Shown here piece after piece: positions 51,697 through 60,322 of a stretch of DNA of 64,000 nt. The DNA is from Candidatus Desulfovibrio intestinavium (GTDB taxonomy: Bacteria; Desulfobacterota; Desulfovibrionia; Desulfovibrionales; Desulfovibrionaceae). Made by a program: the position numbers and the translations under genes. The notes under the pieces are model-generated. The model was not told where the DNA came from, searched no databases, and saw only the letters and a program-made list of their open reading frames with translations. Position 1 is the stretch's first letter, and every line of letters begins with the position of its first letter. The stretch covers positions 124,001 to 188,000 of the forward strand of contig DWZD01000040.1 of the NCBI GenBank assembly GCA_019118345.1, read 5' to 3'.

Positions 51697-52655
51697 TGCC
51701 CGCCAGCGATCTCCCGCCGTCCTCGGCCGCAACCGCTCCGGGCGCCAGCCTGACCGCGGGCTGCAAGGTGAATCTGGGCCTGCGCATCACCGGCGTCCGG
51801 GCCGACGGTTACCATGAGCTGGACTCAGTCTTCGTGCCGCTGGCCGCGCCGAACGACCGGCTGGACATTGCCCCCCTGCCCGAGGCCGCGCCCGGCATCC
51901 GCGTGCGCTGCGATGCCGCCATTCTTGACCCGGCCCGCAATACGCTGACCAAAGCCTACGCGGCCTTTTGCCGGCTGGCCGCCGTACCGCCGCCCGCTCT
52001 GGAGGTACGGCTGCACAAGGGCATCCCCTCCGGCGCGGGCCTCGGGGGCGGCAGCAGCGACGCGGCCGCCCTGCTGCGCTGGCTCAACAGCGTTTCGCCC
52101 GCCCCTCTTGACGAAATGACGCTGGCCGCGGCGGCCCTGAGCGTGGGCGCGGATGTGCCTTTCTTTCTGTTGAACCGCCCCTGCCGGGTGCGCGGCATCG
52201 GGGAAATCATCGAACCGCTGGAGCTTGACCTGCCGGAAACGAGCCTTGTGCTTGTCTGCCCCGAGGAAAGCATCAGTACGCCCTGGGCCTATCGGGCCTA
52301 TGACGCACTTGCGGCGGAGAAAAAGCGCGAGCCTGCGCAGGGGGGCTTGACAACAAAAGAGATGCAGGATAATGGAACTGCTCTCTCGACCATGCCGGAT
52401 ACACGCGCAGCGGCCACGGCCTGCTTCCGTCGTCGCGACGCTCTTGTCATGCGCAATGATCTGGAAGAGGCCGTTGCCCGGCACCGTCCGATCATCGGCG
52501 CCGCCAGGCAGGCGCTGACGCGCTGCGGGGCATGGGCCGTTGTCATGAGCGGCAGCGGTTCTGCGGTTGTGGGGCTTGTGCCCGCCGCCAAGGCGGAAGC
52601 AGCTCATGCCGCACTGATGAGGGACGGTTGGCGCACATATGTGCAAACGCTCTGA
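51696..52655 (+). CDS. ispE: 4-diphosphocytidyl-2-C-methyl-D-erythritol kinase
   Basis: 319 residues, GHMP kinase. Phosphorylates CDP-ME in the MEP pathway. Motifs: KVNLGLRITGVRADGYHELD, the ATP loop LHKGIPSGAGLGGGSSDAAA, VGADVPFFLL, and GAWAVVMSGSGSAVVGLV. A small insert (about 208-240, KKREPAQGGLTTKEMQDNG) precedes the C-terminal part. It is the third MEP gene in the window, apart from ispG and dxs. No ribosome site; coupled to hslV (TGATG). The tRNA begins seven bases after its stop. Confidence 0.94.
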   Translation: MPASDLPPSSAATAPGASLTAGCKVNLGLRITGVRADGYHELDSVFVPLAAPNDRLDIAPLPEAAPGIRVRCDAAILDPARNTLTKAYAAFCRLAAVPPPALEVRLHKGIPSGAGLGGGSSDAAALLRWLNSVSPAPLDEMTLAAAALSVGADVPFFLLNRPCRVRGIGEIIEPLELDLPETSLVLVCPEESISTPWAYRAYDALAAEKKREPAQGGLTTKEMQDNGTALSTMPDTRAAATACFRRRDALVMRNDLEEAVARHRPIIGAARQALTRCGAWAVVMSGSGSAVVGLVPAAKAEAAHAALMRDGWRTYVQTL

Positions 52656-52662
52656 CACTTGC

Positions 52663-52737
52663 TGGGATGTCGCCAAGTGGTAAGGCAACGGGTTTTGGCT
52701 CCGTCACGCGAAGGTTCGAACCCTTCCATCCCAGCCA
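52663..52737 (+). tRNA. tRNA-Gln (anticodon TTG)
   Basis: 75 nt with encoded CCA. Acceptor TGGGATG/CATCCCA, anticodon arm ACGGG-TTTTGGC-TCCGT (one G-T pair) with anticodon TTG, and T arm GAAGG-TTCGAAC-CCTTC. It lies 7 nt after ispE and 30 nt before prs, on the same strand. Confidence 0.97.
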
Positions 52738-52767
52738 CACAACTTTACTCGGCGTAAAGGCACGCAG

Positions 52768-53721
52768 ATGATGTTCAGCGATCTGAAGATTGTCACGGGT
52801 TCGTCCAATCCCGAACTGGCCAAGGCCATTTGCAACCATCTGGGCTGTCAGCTCACCCCGACGCTCGCCACCACGTTCAGCGACGGCGAACTGCGCATCG
52901 AGATCGGCGACAATGTGCGCGGGGACGACGTTTTTGTGGTGCAGCCCACCTGTCCGCCCAGCGTCAACCGCAATTTCATGCAGCTCTGCCTCATGCTGGA
53001 TGCCCTCAAGCGGGCCAGCGCGGGGCGCATTACCGCCGTCATTCCCTACTATGCCTATGCCCGTCAGGATCGCAAGGTCAGCCCGCGCGCGCCCATCAGC
53101 GCCAAGATGGTGGCCGACTTCATCAGCACGGCCGGGGCCGAGCGCGTGGTGACCATCGACCTGCATGCCGGCCAGATTCAGGGATTTTTCGACTGCCCGG
53201 TGGACAATCTCTTTGCCACGCCCGTCATGATGGATCCCCTGCGCAAATACAGCGAAAATGACGACATCGTCATTGTTTCGCCCGATGCCGGCGGCGTGGA
53301 GCGCGCCCGCTCCTATGCCAAGCGCCTCAATGCCCCGCTGGCCATTGTGGACAAGCGCCGCGACAAGCCCAATCAGGCCCAGGCCATGCACGTCATCGGC
53401 GAGGTGGAAGGCAAGGTCGCCATCATTGTGGACGACATGATCGACACGGCAGGCACGCTCTGCGCCGGAGCCGAAGTGCTGCTCAAGTACGGCGCCTCCC
53501 GCATCATCGCCTGCGCCACCCATCCCGTGCTTTCCGGCCCGGCCATTGAGCGCATCAACAATACGGCAGCCCTGGATCGCGTCATCGTGACCGATACCAT
53601 CCCGCTGGGCGAAAAACTGGCGGCCTGTCCCAAGCTGGAAGTGGTGTCCGTGGCGGCGCTGCTGGGCAAAACCATTCACAACATCCATACCGGTTCCTCG
53701 GTAAGCGTGCTGTTCATCTAG
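52768..53721 (+). CDS. prs: Ribose-phosphate pyrophosphokinase
   Basis: 317 residues. Makes PRPP from ribose-5-phosphate and ATP for nucleotide, His and Trp synthesis. Motifs: FSDGELRIEIGDNVRGDDVF, QPTCPPSVNRNFM, YYAYARQDRKVSPRAPISAK, TIDLHAGQIQGFFDCPVDNL, and the PRPP loop IIVDDMIDTAGTL. Class I bacterial type. ATG at 52768 or 52771. It follows the tRNA closely and may depend on upstream transcription. Confidence 0.97.
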   Translation: MMFSDLKIVTGSSNPELAKAICNHLGCQLTPTLATTFSDGELRIEIGDNVRGDDVFVVQPTCPPSVNRNFMQLCLMLDALKRASAGRITAVIPYYAYARQDRKVSPRAPISAKMVADFISTAGAERVVTIDLHAGQIQGFFDCPVDNLFATPVMMDPLRKYSENDDIVIVSPDAGGVERARSYAKRLNAPLAIVDKRRDKPNQAQAMHVIGEVEGKVAIIVDDMIDTAGTLCAGAEVLLKYGASRIIACATHPVLSGPAIERINNTAALDRVIVTDTIPLGEKLAACPKLEVVSVAALLGKTIHNIHTGSSVSVLFI

Positions 53722-53803
53722 TGAATTGCGGGTGCCCTTGCCCCGTTTCATAAAAAATACGAATGTTTCCGCTTCGAAGCGGCAGACAGTGAAGGAGAAA
53801 GCA

Positions 53804-54406
53804 ATGAGCATTGAAAAGACGTTGAGCGTGCAGAAACGTGAAGAGAGCGGCAAGGGCCCGGCGGGTCGTACGCGCGCCCAGGGCCTCGTTCCCGGCGTGT
53901 TTTACGCTGCCGATGGCAAGAATATCGCTGTTCAGGTTCCTTCCCTGCCCGTGGAAAAGCTGTACGGCGAAATGGGCCGCACGTCCGTTTTCAACCTCGA
54001 AATCGACGACAAGGGCAGCAAGACCGTATACCCCGCCCTGTTCTGGCAGGTGCAGATGCACCCCTACAAGAAGGAATTTACCCACATCGACTTCTACGGC
54101 GTGGATCTTGACAAGGAAGTCAAGGTCGATGTGCCCGTGGAATATGTGGGCGTTTCCCGCGGCGTGAAGCTGGGCGGCATCATGGAAACCTACCGGGAAG
54201 TGGTGCGCCTCAGCGCCAAGCCCATGGACATGCCCGCCAAGATCACCATTGATGTGACCGATATGGACATCAACAGCAGCGTCACCATCGAGACCCTGCC
54301 CCTGCCCGCCAACGTGTCTGCCGTCTATGATCAGAATTACGCGCTGGTGAGCATCATCGACAAGTCCAAGGTCAAGGGCGACGACGCCGAAGGCGAAGAA
54401 GCCTAA
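53804..54406 (+). CDS. rplY: 50S ribosomal protein L25/Ctc
   Basis: 200 residues, the long Ctc form that binds 5S rRNA. The N-terminal L25 domain has SVQKREESGKGPAGRTRAQG, VPGVFYAADGKNIAV and MHPYKKEFTHIDFYGV; a beta-rich TL5 C-terminal domain follows with VPVEYVGVSRGVKLGG and the acidic tail DDAEGEEA. AAGGAG precedes the ATG. prs, rplY and (after a hydrolase) pth in this order are a common bacterial arrangement. Confidence 0.97.
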   Translation: MSIEKTLSVQKREESGKGPAGRTRAQGLVPGVFYAADGKNIAVQVPSLPVEKLYGEMGRTSVFNLEIDDKGSKTVYPALFWQVQMHPYKKEFTHIDFYGVDLDKEVKVDVPVEYVGVSRGVKLGGIMETYREVVRLSAKPMDMPAKITIDVTDMDINSSVTIETLPLPANVSAVYDQNYALVSIIDKSKVKGDDAEGEEA

Positions 54407-54427
54407 TCCTCCCCGCAGCGCCTTTTC

Positions 54428-54461
54428 GGGCCGGTTCCTTTTCGGGAATCGGCCCTTTTTC
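54428..54461 (+). terminator. Rho-independent terminator after rplY
   Basis: GGGCCGGTTCC and GGGAATCGGCCC pair with small mismatches, followed by TTTTT. It ends five bases before the next start codon. Confidence 0.85.
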
Positions 54462-54466
54462 CACTC

Positions 54467-55429
54467 ATGTCAGCCGCGCCTGTCCCCGCTGCCTTTGCTC
54501 CCGCCCCCGCCTCACCCCCTTTTCGGCGCATCCCGCTCGCATCGCGCCGCGAAGGCCCCCTGCTGGACTGGTGGGAGCGCCCGGGAGCGACAACCGTGCT
54601 GTTTCTGCCCGGCACCATGCTTTGCCCCCTGCAATACCGGTGCGTTCTGCAGGCCCTGTACGAACAGGGATTTTCCGTGGCGGCCCTGCATTTCAGCGCT
54701 CACGGCGCTTCCCGTCATGTCTGGCGGCTGCGGCTGCACGATCTGCTGCAGGATGCGCAGGCGGCTTCCCGCTGGCTGCATGCGCACGCGGGCGGGCCGA
54801 TTGTGCTCTGCGGTCACAGTCAGGGCGGCATTCTGACCCTGGCCCTGGCCTGCGGCGGAAGCTGCCCGCAGGGAGAGGCGTCCGTCGCCTTTGCCCCGCT
54901 TTCGGACATGGCCGCCTTTTTTGCCGTTTGCGCCGTCTTTCCCCAGCATGACGAGCTGCTCTCCCTGACCCGTTTTGCCCCGTTTGCCGGGCAGCGTGCC
55001 CGCCTTGCGCAGGCAGCTCGGGCGCTGGCCCATCGCCTGCCCGGCCTGCCGGTGCCCCTGCCCTGTTACCTTTCGCCATACCGCCTGCTGGCCGGCATGC
55101 AACGGCCTGACCTGCCCCTTGCCGGGCGCAGGCTCAGCTATCCGCTGGCCCTGCTGAGCGATTTGCTGGCCCTGCGCATCAGGGAAAGCACGACGCACCC
55201 CTTTTTCCTGCTGGGCGCGCGGGACGACGCCCTGTTCCGGCCCGCGCTGCTGGAACGAACGCTTGAACGGCTTGCCGCCCCGCGCAAAGAACTTTATCTT
55301 CTGCCCTCGGGCGGGCATATGCTGCTCATGCAGCGGGAATCGGCACAGGCCTGCGCCGCCTTTCTCGACCGGCGCTGCCGTGAGCTGGGCTTGCCCCACC
55401 ACGCCCTCCATCCTCTTGCCAAGGAATGA
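54467..55429 (+). CDS. Alpha/beta-hydrolase family protein
   Basis: 320 residues, cytoplasmic. The nucleophile elbow is CGHSQGGILTLALA, with FLPGTMLCPLQYR forming the oxyanion region, LLGARDDALFRP carrying the probable catalytic Asp and PSGGHMLLMQ the catalytic His. SFVALHFSAHGAS-like residues 65-85 match the strand-4 loop. Substrate unknown. It lies between rplY and pth; three bases separate it from pth. No ribosome site is seen before the ATG, which directly follows the rplY terminator. Confidence 0.8.
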   Translation: MSAAPVPAAFAPAPASPPFRRIPLASRREGPLLDWWERPGATTVLFLPGTMLCPLQYRCVLQALYEQGFSVAALHFSAHGASRHVWRLRLHDLLQDAQAASRWLHAHAGGPIVLCGHSQGGILTLALACGGSCPQGEASVAFAPLSDMAAFFAVCAVFPQHDELLSLTRFAPFAGQRARLAQAARALAHRLPGLPVPLPCYLSPYRLLAGMQRPDLPLAGRRLSYPLALLSDLLALRIRESTTHPFFLLGARDDALFRPALLERTLERLAAPRKELYLLPSGGHMLLMQRESAQACAAFLDRRCRELGLPHHALHPLAKE

Positions 55430-55432
55430 GTT

Positions 55433-56026
55433 ATGGACTTTTCCGGTGTCCTTGTCGGTCTGGGCAATCCCGGCCCCACCTATGACGGCACGCGTCACAA
55501 TTGCGGATTCGCCCTTGTGGAGCATCTGTTGCAAACCGTCCGGCGGGAAGGCGGCGAGGCGCAGGAAGTCAGCGGCAACAAATTTTCCTGCCATCTCTGG
55601 CGAGTACGCTCCTCCCTGCTCGGCGGCGTCTGGCTGGCGGCCATGCCCCAGACCTTCATGAACCTGAGCGGACAATGCGTGCAGCCCCTGCTGGCCTGGC
55701 ACAAGGTCAGCCCCGACAGGCTGCTGGTGGCCCACGACGAGCTGGATATTCCGCCGGGGGAACTGCGCTTCAAGCTCGGCGGCGGCAATGCCGGACACAA
55801 CGGCCTGAAATCCATCCAGCAGCAGCTGGGCACGCCGGATTTTTACCGCCTGCGCATCGGCATCGGTCGCCCGCCCGTGCGCGGAGACGTGAGCAACTGG
55901 GTGCTTGGCCGCCCCTCTCCTGAAGACGCCCCCCGCATCGAGGACGCCCTCGCCCGGGCCGTCAAGGTGGTCTGCGCCTTTGCCGACAAGGGGCTGGAAG
56001 CCGCGGTACGCGCCTGCCGCGCCTGA
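55433..56026 (+). CDS. pth: Peptidyl-tRNA hydrolase
   Basis: 197 residues. Frees tRNA from peptidyl-tRNA dropped by stalled ribosomes. LVGLGNPGPTYDGTRHNCGF contains catalytic H22; N77 in MPQTFMNLSG and D102 in LVAHDELDIPPG complete the site, and FKLGGGNAGHNGLKSIQQ binds the substrate end. AAGGA lies upstream of the ATG. Confidence 0.96.
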   Translation: MDFSGVLVGLGNPGPTYDGTRHNCGFALVEHLLQTVRREGGEAQEVSGNKFSCHLWRVRSSLLGGVWLAAMPQTFMNLSGQCVQPLLAWHKVSPDRLLVAHDELDIPPGELRFKLGGGNAGHNGLKSIQQQLGTPDFYRLRIGIGRPPVRGDVSNWVLGRPSPEDAPRIEDALARAVKVVCAFADKGLEAAVRACRA

Positions 56027-56378
56027 CGGGCGCCCGTTGCCGCCCGCCTCCTCTGCCCCTGCACCACAACACCTTGAGCCGGGGCACTCCGCCCCGCCCG
56101 TCCGTCGCATCTGCCCGGCAAGGCCATACCGTGCCCATACGCGGGCCGTATTGGCAGGCCGGGGGGAGGCCCGTCCGGCGGCTTTGGCAATTTTCGCCTG
56201 CCCCTCTGCCGCAGGCGTATCTTTCTTCTTGTCCAACCACATAGCATGATTATTCTTTCCCGCATATTGTACGCTTGTCATCTGCTGCATATCTTTCGTA
56301 ACAAAAATTTCCCGTCACGCATTATTGACATCAAGGATTATTCACAATAGTATGCCACCCTAAAAAAAAGGGGTTGAA
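56027..56378 (+). other. Intergenic region before tolC
   Basis: The first 180 bases are GC-rich with no gene; the last 150 (56235-56378) are AT-rich and hold the tolC promoter. The leader is short (about 19 nt) with AAGGGG as ribosome site. Confidence 0.6.
56325..56353 (+). promoter_or_regulatory. Sigma-70 promoter of the tolC gene
   Basis: A perfect TTGACA (56325-56330), 17 bases, TAGTAT (56348-56353). Predicted start about 56360. Confidence 0.8.
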
Positions 56379-57791
56379 ATGAAGTATCGGTTTTTCAAAT
56401 GCCTGGTAATGCTTGTCATGGCTTCGGCGGCATTCGGCCTTGGCGCCGGCATGGCCCATAGTCAAGAAAGGGGGAAAGCGAAAGGCCCGCTCCTGACCGT
56501 CAACGATACTGTCCGGGGCGTGCTGAAAAATCACCGCACGCTGATGAGCATCAAGGAAAACCGTACGGCCCTCGAGCACGAACTATCCAGGGCACGTGCG
56601 GGCTTCGGCCCTCGCGTGGACGTCGAGGGGAGCGCCGGCGTAGGCATCCTCAGCGACAACACCTCGCGCGGCATGAATCTGGACAACCAGATGCTGGGCG
56701 TCGGCAGCGTTTCTGCCAAACTCGTCCAGCCCATCTGGGACGGCTTTGCCACCCGCAGCCGGGTGCGCACCTCGCAGGCCACCCTGGATTCCGTCCGCCA
56801 CCGCGTCTTTGATACGGCAACAACGCTCAGCCTGGACGGCATCATTGCCCATATTGATCTCTTGCGCTGCCTCGAGCTGGTGCGGCTGGCCCGCGTCAAT
56901 GTGGAGCAGCATCAGTCCATTCTCGCGCAGGCGCGCGACCGGGTCGCCCTTGGGGCCGACACTCAGGCCGATGTGACCCAGGCGGAATCGCGTCTGCAGC
57001 GCGCCCTTTCCTCGCTGGCCGACGCGCAGGACAAGCTGCGGGTGGCCGCCGCCACCTACGCCCGCCTGACCGGCATTGATCCCGTGACCAGTCTGGAAAA
57101 GGTCGCCATGCCGCCGCACATGCCCAAAACCCCCGAAGAATTCCTCATGCTGGCCGAAAAGAACAATCCCAAGCTGGCCGCCTACCTGCAGGACATTCGT
57201 GCCGCCCGGGGCGAAAAGGAACTGGCCGAAGCCAACATGTACCCCTCGGTGCAGCTGGAAGCCGGCCCGGATTACAGCGACCGCGGCGGCAACCGCGAAC
57301 GCTGGGTCTACAGTTTTGACGTGCTGGGCACCGTGCGCTGGAACATCTTTAACAGCGGCGCCGACGTGGAAGGCATCCGCGCGGCCTCGGCCCGTGAACG
57401 GCAGGCCCGGCAAAACCTGTACGATTACATGGATACCCTGCGCCTGGACATGGAGTCCACCTGGAGCAACTATCAGGCTGCGCAGGAGCAGTACCGCCAT
57501 TACTCGGATGCCATGACGGCCAACCGGCAGACCCGTCAGGCCTATTACGAGCAGTTCCTGCTGGGCAGCCGCAGCCTGCTGGACGTGCTGGACTCGGAAA
57601 ACGAACTCTACAGCTCATCGACCTCGGCTGAAACCGCGCGCGGCAACATTCTTATCGGCGCCTACCGCCTCTATGCCCTTTCCGGAACGCTTCTGCCGCA
57701 CTTGAACATTCCGGCGGAACTGATTGCCGACGATCCCAAGACCGCTGCGCCGGTCAAGGGTGAAGAGTTTGATCTCGGCTGGTTCAAGTAG
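56379..57791 (+). CDS. TolC family outer-membrane efflux protein (LapE-like)
   Basis: 470 residues. Signal peptide (about 1-27, GLGAGMAHS) then two TolC repeats forming the outer-membrane barrel and periplasmic helical tunnel; helices such as LEHELSRARAGFGPRVDVEG, RVRTSQATLDSVRHRV and ARERQARQNLYDYMDTL are typical. YEQFLLGSRSLLDVLDSENE near the C-terminus is the family hallmark. With the ABC and HlyD genes downstream it forms a type I secretion system. It has its own strong promoter and lies 263 nt before the ABC gene; the gap has a GC-rich hairpin (57853-57872) but no T-tract. Confidence 0.93.
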   Translation: MKYRFFKCLVMLVMASAAFGLGAGMAHSQERGKAKGPLLTVNDTVRGVLKNHRTLMSIKENRTALEHELSRARAGFGPRVDVEGSAGVGILSDNTSRGMNLDNQMLGVGSVSAKLVQPIWDGFATRSRVRTSQATLDSVRHRVFDTATTLSLDGIIAHIDLLRCLELVRLARVNVEQHQSILAQARDRVALGADTQADVTQAESRLQRALSSLADAQDKLRVAAATYARLTGIDPVTSLEKVAMPPHMPKTPEEFLMLAEKNNPKLAAYLQDIRAARGEKELAEANMYPSVQLEAGPDYSDRGGNRERWVYSFDVLGTVRWNIFNSGADVEGIRAASARERQARQNLYDYMDTLRLDMESTWSNYQAAQEQYRHYSDAMTANRQTRQAYYEQFLLGSRSLLDVLDSENELYSSSTSAETARGNILIGAYRLYALSGTLLPHLNIPAELIADDPKTAAPVKGEEFDLGWFK

Positions 57792-58054
57792 CGGCCTGCG
57801 TCAGCCTGTCATGGCTGGTTCCGCGCTTGTTTCCGACCGAAGAAGATGGCGTGCGGGGGGGGCGTCCCCCGCCGTCAGGCAGTCCGGCACATGCTTAGTG
57901 CCGCGCCGTGCACCCAGACCGCCAATCCCGCTCCGAACCCACGGCATTGGCGTAGGCGGCAGCGCTTGTGCCCTCGCCGCCTGGGCCGGCATGCCGCGCC
58001 GCCACGCACGTCACCCTGCCACAGACACGCATGACCGCCGGGAAGGAGTCAGCC

Positions 58055-60322
58055 ATGCCGGAACCAGCTACTGAAAGCGCACAAACATGGGAACAGGGGG
58101 TTGATGGTCTGCGCCCTTCCGACGTTGACTTCATGCCGCCCCTGCTGCACAGCCTGGCCACGCTCTGCCGCCTTCGCAACAGGCATCTGTCGCCCCAGTA
58201 CCTGCTGGCCAACCTCTCGGGAAGCCGGGTTTCCGCACAGGCCTGCCTGCGCGTTGCCCGGCGGGCGGGTCTCGGCGGTTCCATTCTCTACCGGCCTCGT
58301 CTGGAGGAAATCTCCAATCTGACGCTGCCCTGCATGCTTCTGCTCGCTCATGACCGCAGCTGTGTGCTGACGCGGGTTTTTCGCAAGGACGTTGCCCCCG
58401 CTCCGGCGGAACAGACCGAGCACGACGCGACCGGCGAAAGCGCCACGACGGCCCGCTGGTTTGCCGAAGTCATCTTTCCCGAGTCCGGGGAAACGCCGCA
58501 GGAAGTGGCGCTGGAAACCCTGCAGGAAGAATATTCAGGCTACGCTCTTTACATTGCCGTATTGACCCGCCCGCAGCAGCATGTGGAAAAGCTGCGCCTG
58601 ATCCGGGGCAAGCGCTGGTTCTGGGATGTGCTGCGCTATTATGCCCCCATTTACCGGCATGTGGCGCTAGCCAGCGTCATCATCAATCTGGTGGCCGTGG
58701 CCAGCCCCCTCTTCGCCATGAACGTATATGATCGCGTGGTGCCCAACAATGCCATAGAAACGCTCTGGGTGCTGGCTTCCGGGGTGCTGATCATCTATCT
58801 TTTCGACTTTCTCCTGCGGACGCTGCGCACTCATTTTGTGGATGTGGCCGGTCGCAATGCGGATGTCGTGCTTTCCAGCCGGCTCATGGACAAGGTGCTG
58901 ACCATGCGTCTGGAAAACAAGCCCGAGTCCACGGGCGCACTGGTCAACAATCTGCGCGAGTTTGAACAGCTCAGGGAATTTTTCAGCTCATCGTCGCTGC
59001 TGGCCTGCATCGACGTGCCCTTCCTCATCATCTTCCTTCTGCTCATTGCCTTCATTGCCGGCCCCATGGTCTTGCTGCCGATGGCCGCCGTGCCCGCCCT
59101 CATTCTCTGGGGCATCTGCCTGCAGACCCTGGCCCGCCGTTGCGCGGAACAGACCTACAAGCAGAACATGCAGAAAAATGCCCTGCTGGTGGAGATGGTC
59201 AACGGACTCGAAACCATCAAGGCCTGTCAGGCGGAAAGCCGCATGCAGAAACTCTGGGAAGCCGTGGTCGGCCTTTCCGCCCGCTCCACGGCGGAATCCC
59301 GGCGCTATAACAGCCTTGCCGTTACCGGCTCCCTTTTTGTGACCCAGCTAGTCACCGTAGGCATGATCATCTGGGGCGTCTACCGCATTGCCGACGGCCT
59401 GATGACCATGGGAGCGCTCATCGGCTGCAATATCCTCGTGGGGCGTACCATGGCGCCCCTGATGCAGGTGGCTTCCCTGCTGACCCGCTTCCAGAATTCG
59501 CGCATGGCCCTGCAGGCCCTGGATCTGCTCATGGAACTGCCCTCAGAGAATCAGAGCGAGCAATCCAACATGGACTTCGGCGAGCTGGAGCCGTCCTTCA
59601 CCCTACGCGACGTTTCCTTCGCCTATCCCAACGCCATGCAGATGGCCGTGGAGGATGTCAATCTCGTCATCCGCCCGGGCGACCGCATCGGCATCATCGG
59701 CAGCATGGGTTCGGGCAAGAGCACCCTGGCCAAGCTGCTGACAGGCCTCTACCTGCCGCAGAAAGGCAGCATCAAATTCGGCAATGTGGATTTGCGCCAG
59801 CTGCCCACCACGGAGCTGCGCAGCCGGATCGGCGTGCTGCCGCAGGATGTGGTGCTCTTTTATGGAACCATCCGGGAAAATATCGTCCTGGGCGATCCCT
59901 CCATCAATGATCACATGGTATTCCGGGCAGCGGCCCTGGCCGGAATCATGGATTTTGTGCGCAACAATCCGGCGGGCTTCGGCGCGCAGGTGGGCGAACA
60001 GGGCAAGGCCCTTTCCGGCGGCCAGCGGCAGGCCGTGGCCCTGGCGCGTGCGCTGGTGCGTGACCCCGACGTGCTGGTGCTGGACGAACCGACCAGCAAC
60101 ATGGACACGGATTCGGAATTGCGCCTGCAACAACGCCTCATGCAGGCTTCCCGGGGACGCGTCCTCATCCTGGTGACCCATCGGCTCAGCATGTTGCGCA
60201 TGGTGGACAAGCTGCTGGTCATGGATCGCGGCCGGGTGCGGATGTTCGGCCCGCGTGACGCCATTCTCAAGCGCCTCAAGGACGAACAGGCGCAAAGGAG
60301 GGTCGCCCATGCCCAGGGATAA
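58055..60322 (+). CDS. LapB-type type I secretion ABC transporter
   Basis: 755 residues. N-terminal C39-like domain without the catalytic Cys (residues 20-150; LLHSLATLCRLRNRHLSPQY), which in this class binds the substrate rather than cutting it; membrane domain with six helices (about 200-460); and an ATPase with Walker A GSMGSGKS (549-556), signature ALSGGQRQAVALARAL and Walker B VLVLDEPTSNMD. Exporters like this secrete large RTX adhesins of the LapA type. AAGGAG precedes the ATG. It overlaps the HlyD gene by 14 nt. Confidence 0.92.
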   Translation: MPEPATESAQTWEQGVDGLRPSDVDFMPPLLHSLATLCRLRNRHLSPQYLLANLSGSRVSAQACLRVARRAGLGGSILYRPRLEEISNLTLPCMLLLAHDRSCVLTRVFRKDVAPAPAEQTEHDATGESATTARWFAEVIFPESGETPQEVALETLQEEYSGYALYIAVLTRPQQHVEKLRLIRGKRWFWDVLRYYAPIYRHVALASVIINLVAVASPLFAMNVYDRVVPNNAIETLWVLASGVLIIYLFDFLLRTLRTHFVDVAGRNADVVLSSRLMDKVLTMRLENKPESTGALVNNLREFEQLREFFSSSSLLACIDVPFLIIFLLLIAFIAGPMVLLPMAAVPALILWGICLQTLARRCAEQTYKQNMQKNALLVEMVNGLETIKACQAESRMQKLWEAVVGLSARSTAESRRYNSLAVTGSLFVTQLVTVGMIIWGVYRIADGLMTMGALIGCNILVGRTMAPLMQVASLLTRFQNSRMALQALDLLMELPSENQSEQSNMDFGELEPSFTLRDVSFAYPNAMQMAVEDVNLVIRPGDRIGIIGSMGSGKSTLAKLLTGLYLPQKGSIKFGNVDLRQLPTTELRSRIGVLPQDVVLFYGTIRENIVLGDPSINDHMVFRAAALAGIMDFVRNNPAGFGAQVGEQGKALSGGQRQAVALARALVRDPDVLVLDEPTSNMDTDSELRLQQRLMQASRGRVLILVTHRLSMLRMVDKLLVMDRGRVRMFGPRDAILKRLKDEQAQRRVAHAQG

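Noticed and set aside
57853-57872. Terminator between tolC and the ABC gene
   Set aside because: A GC-rich hairpin is present but no T-tract follows, so the genes may be cotranscribed.
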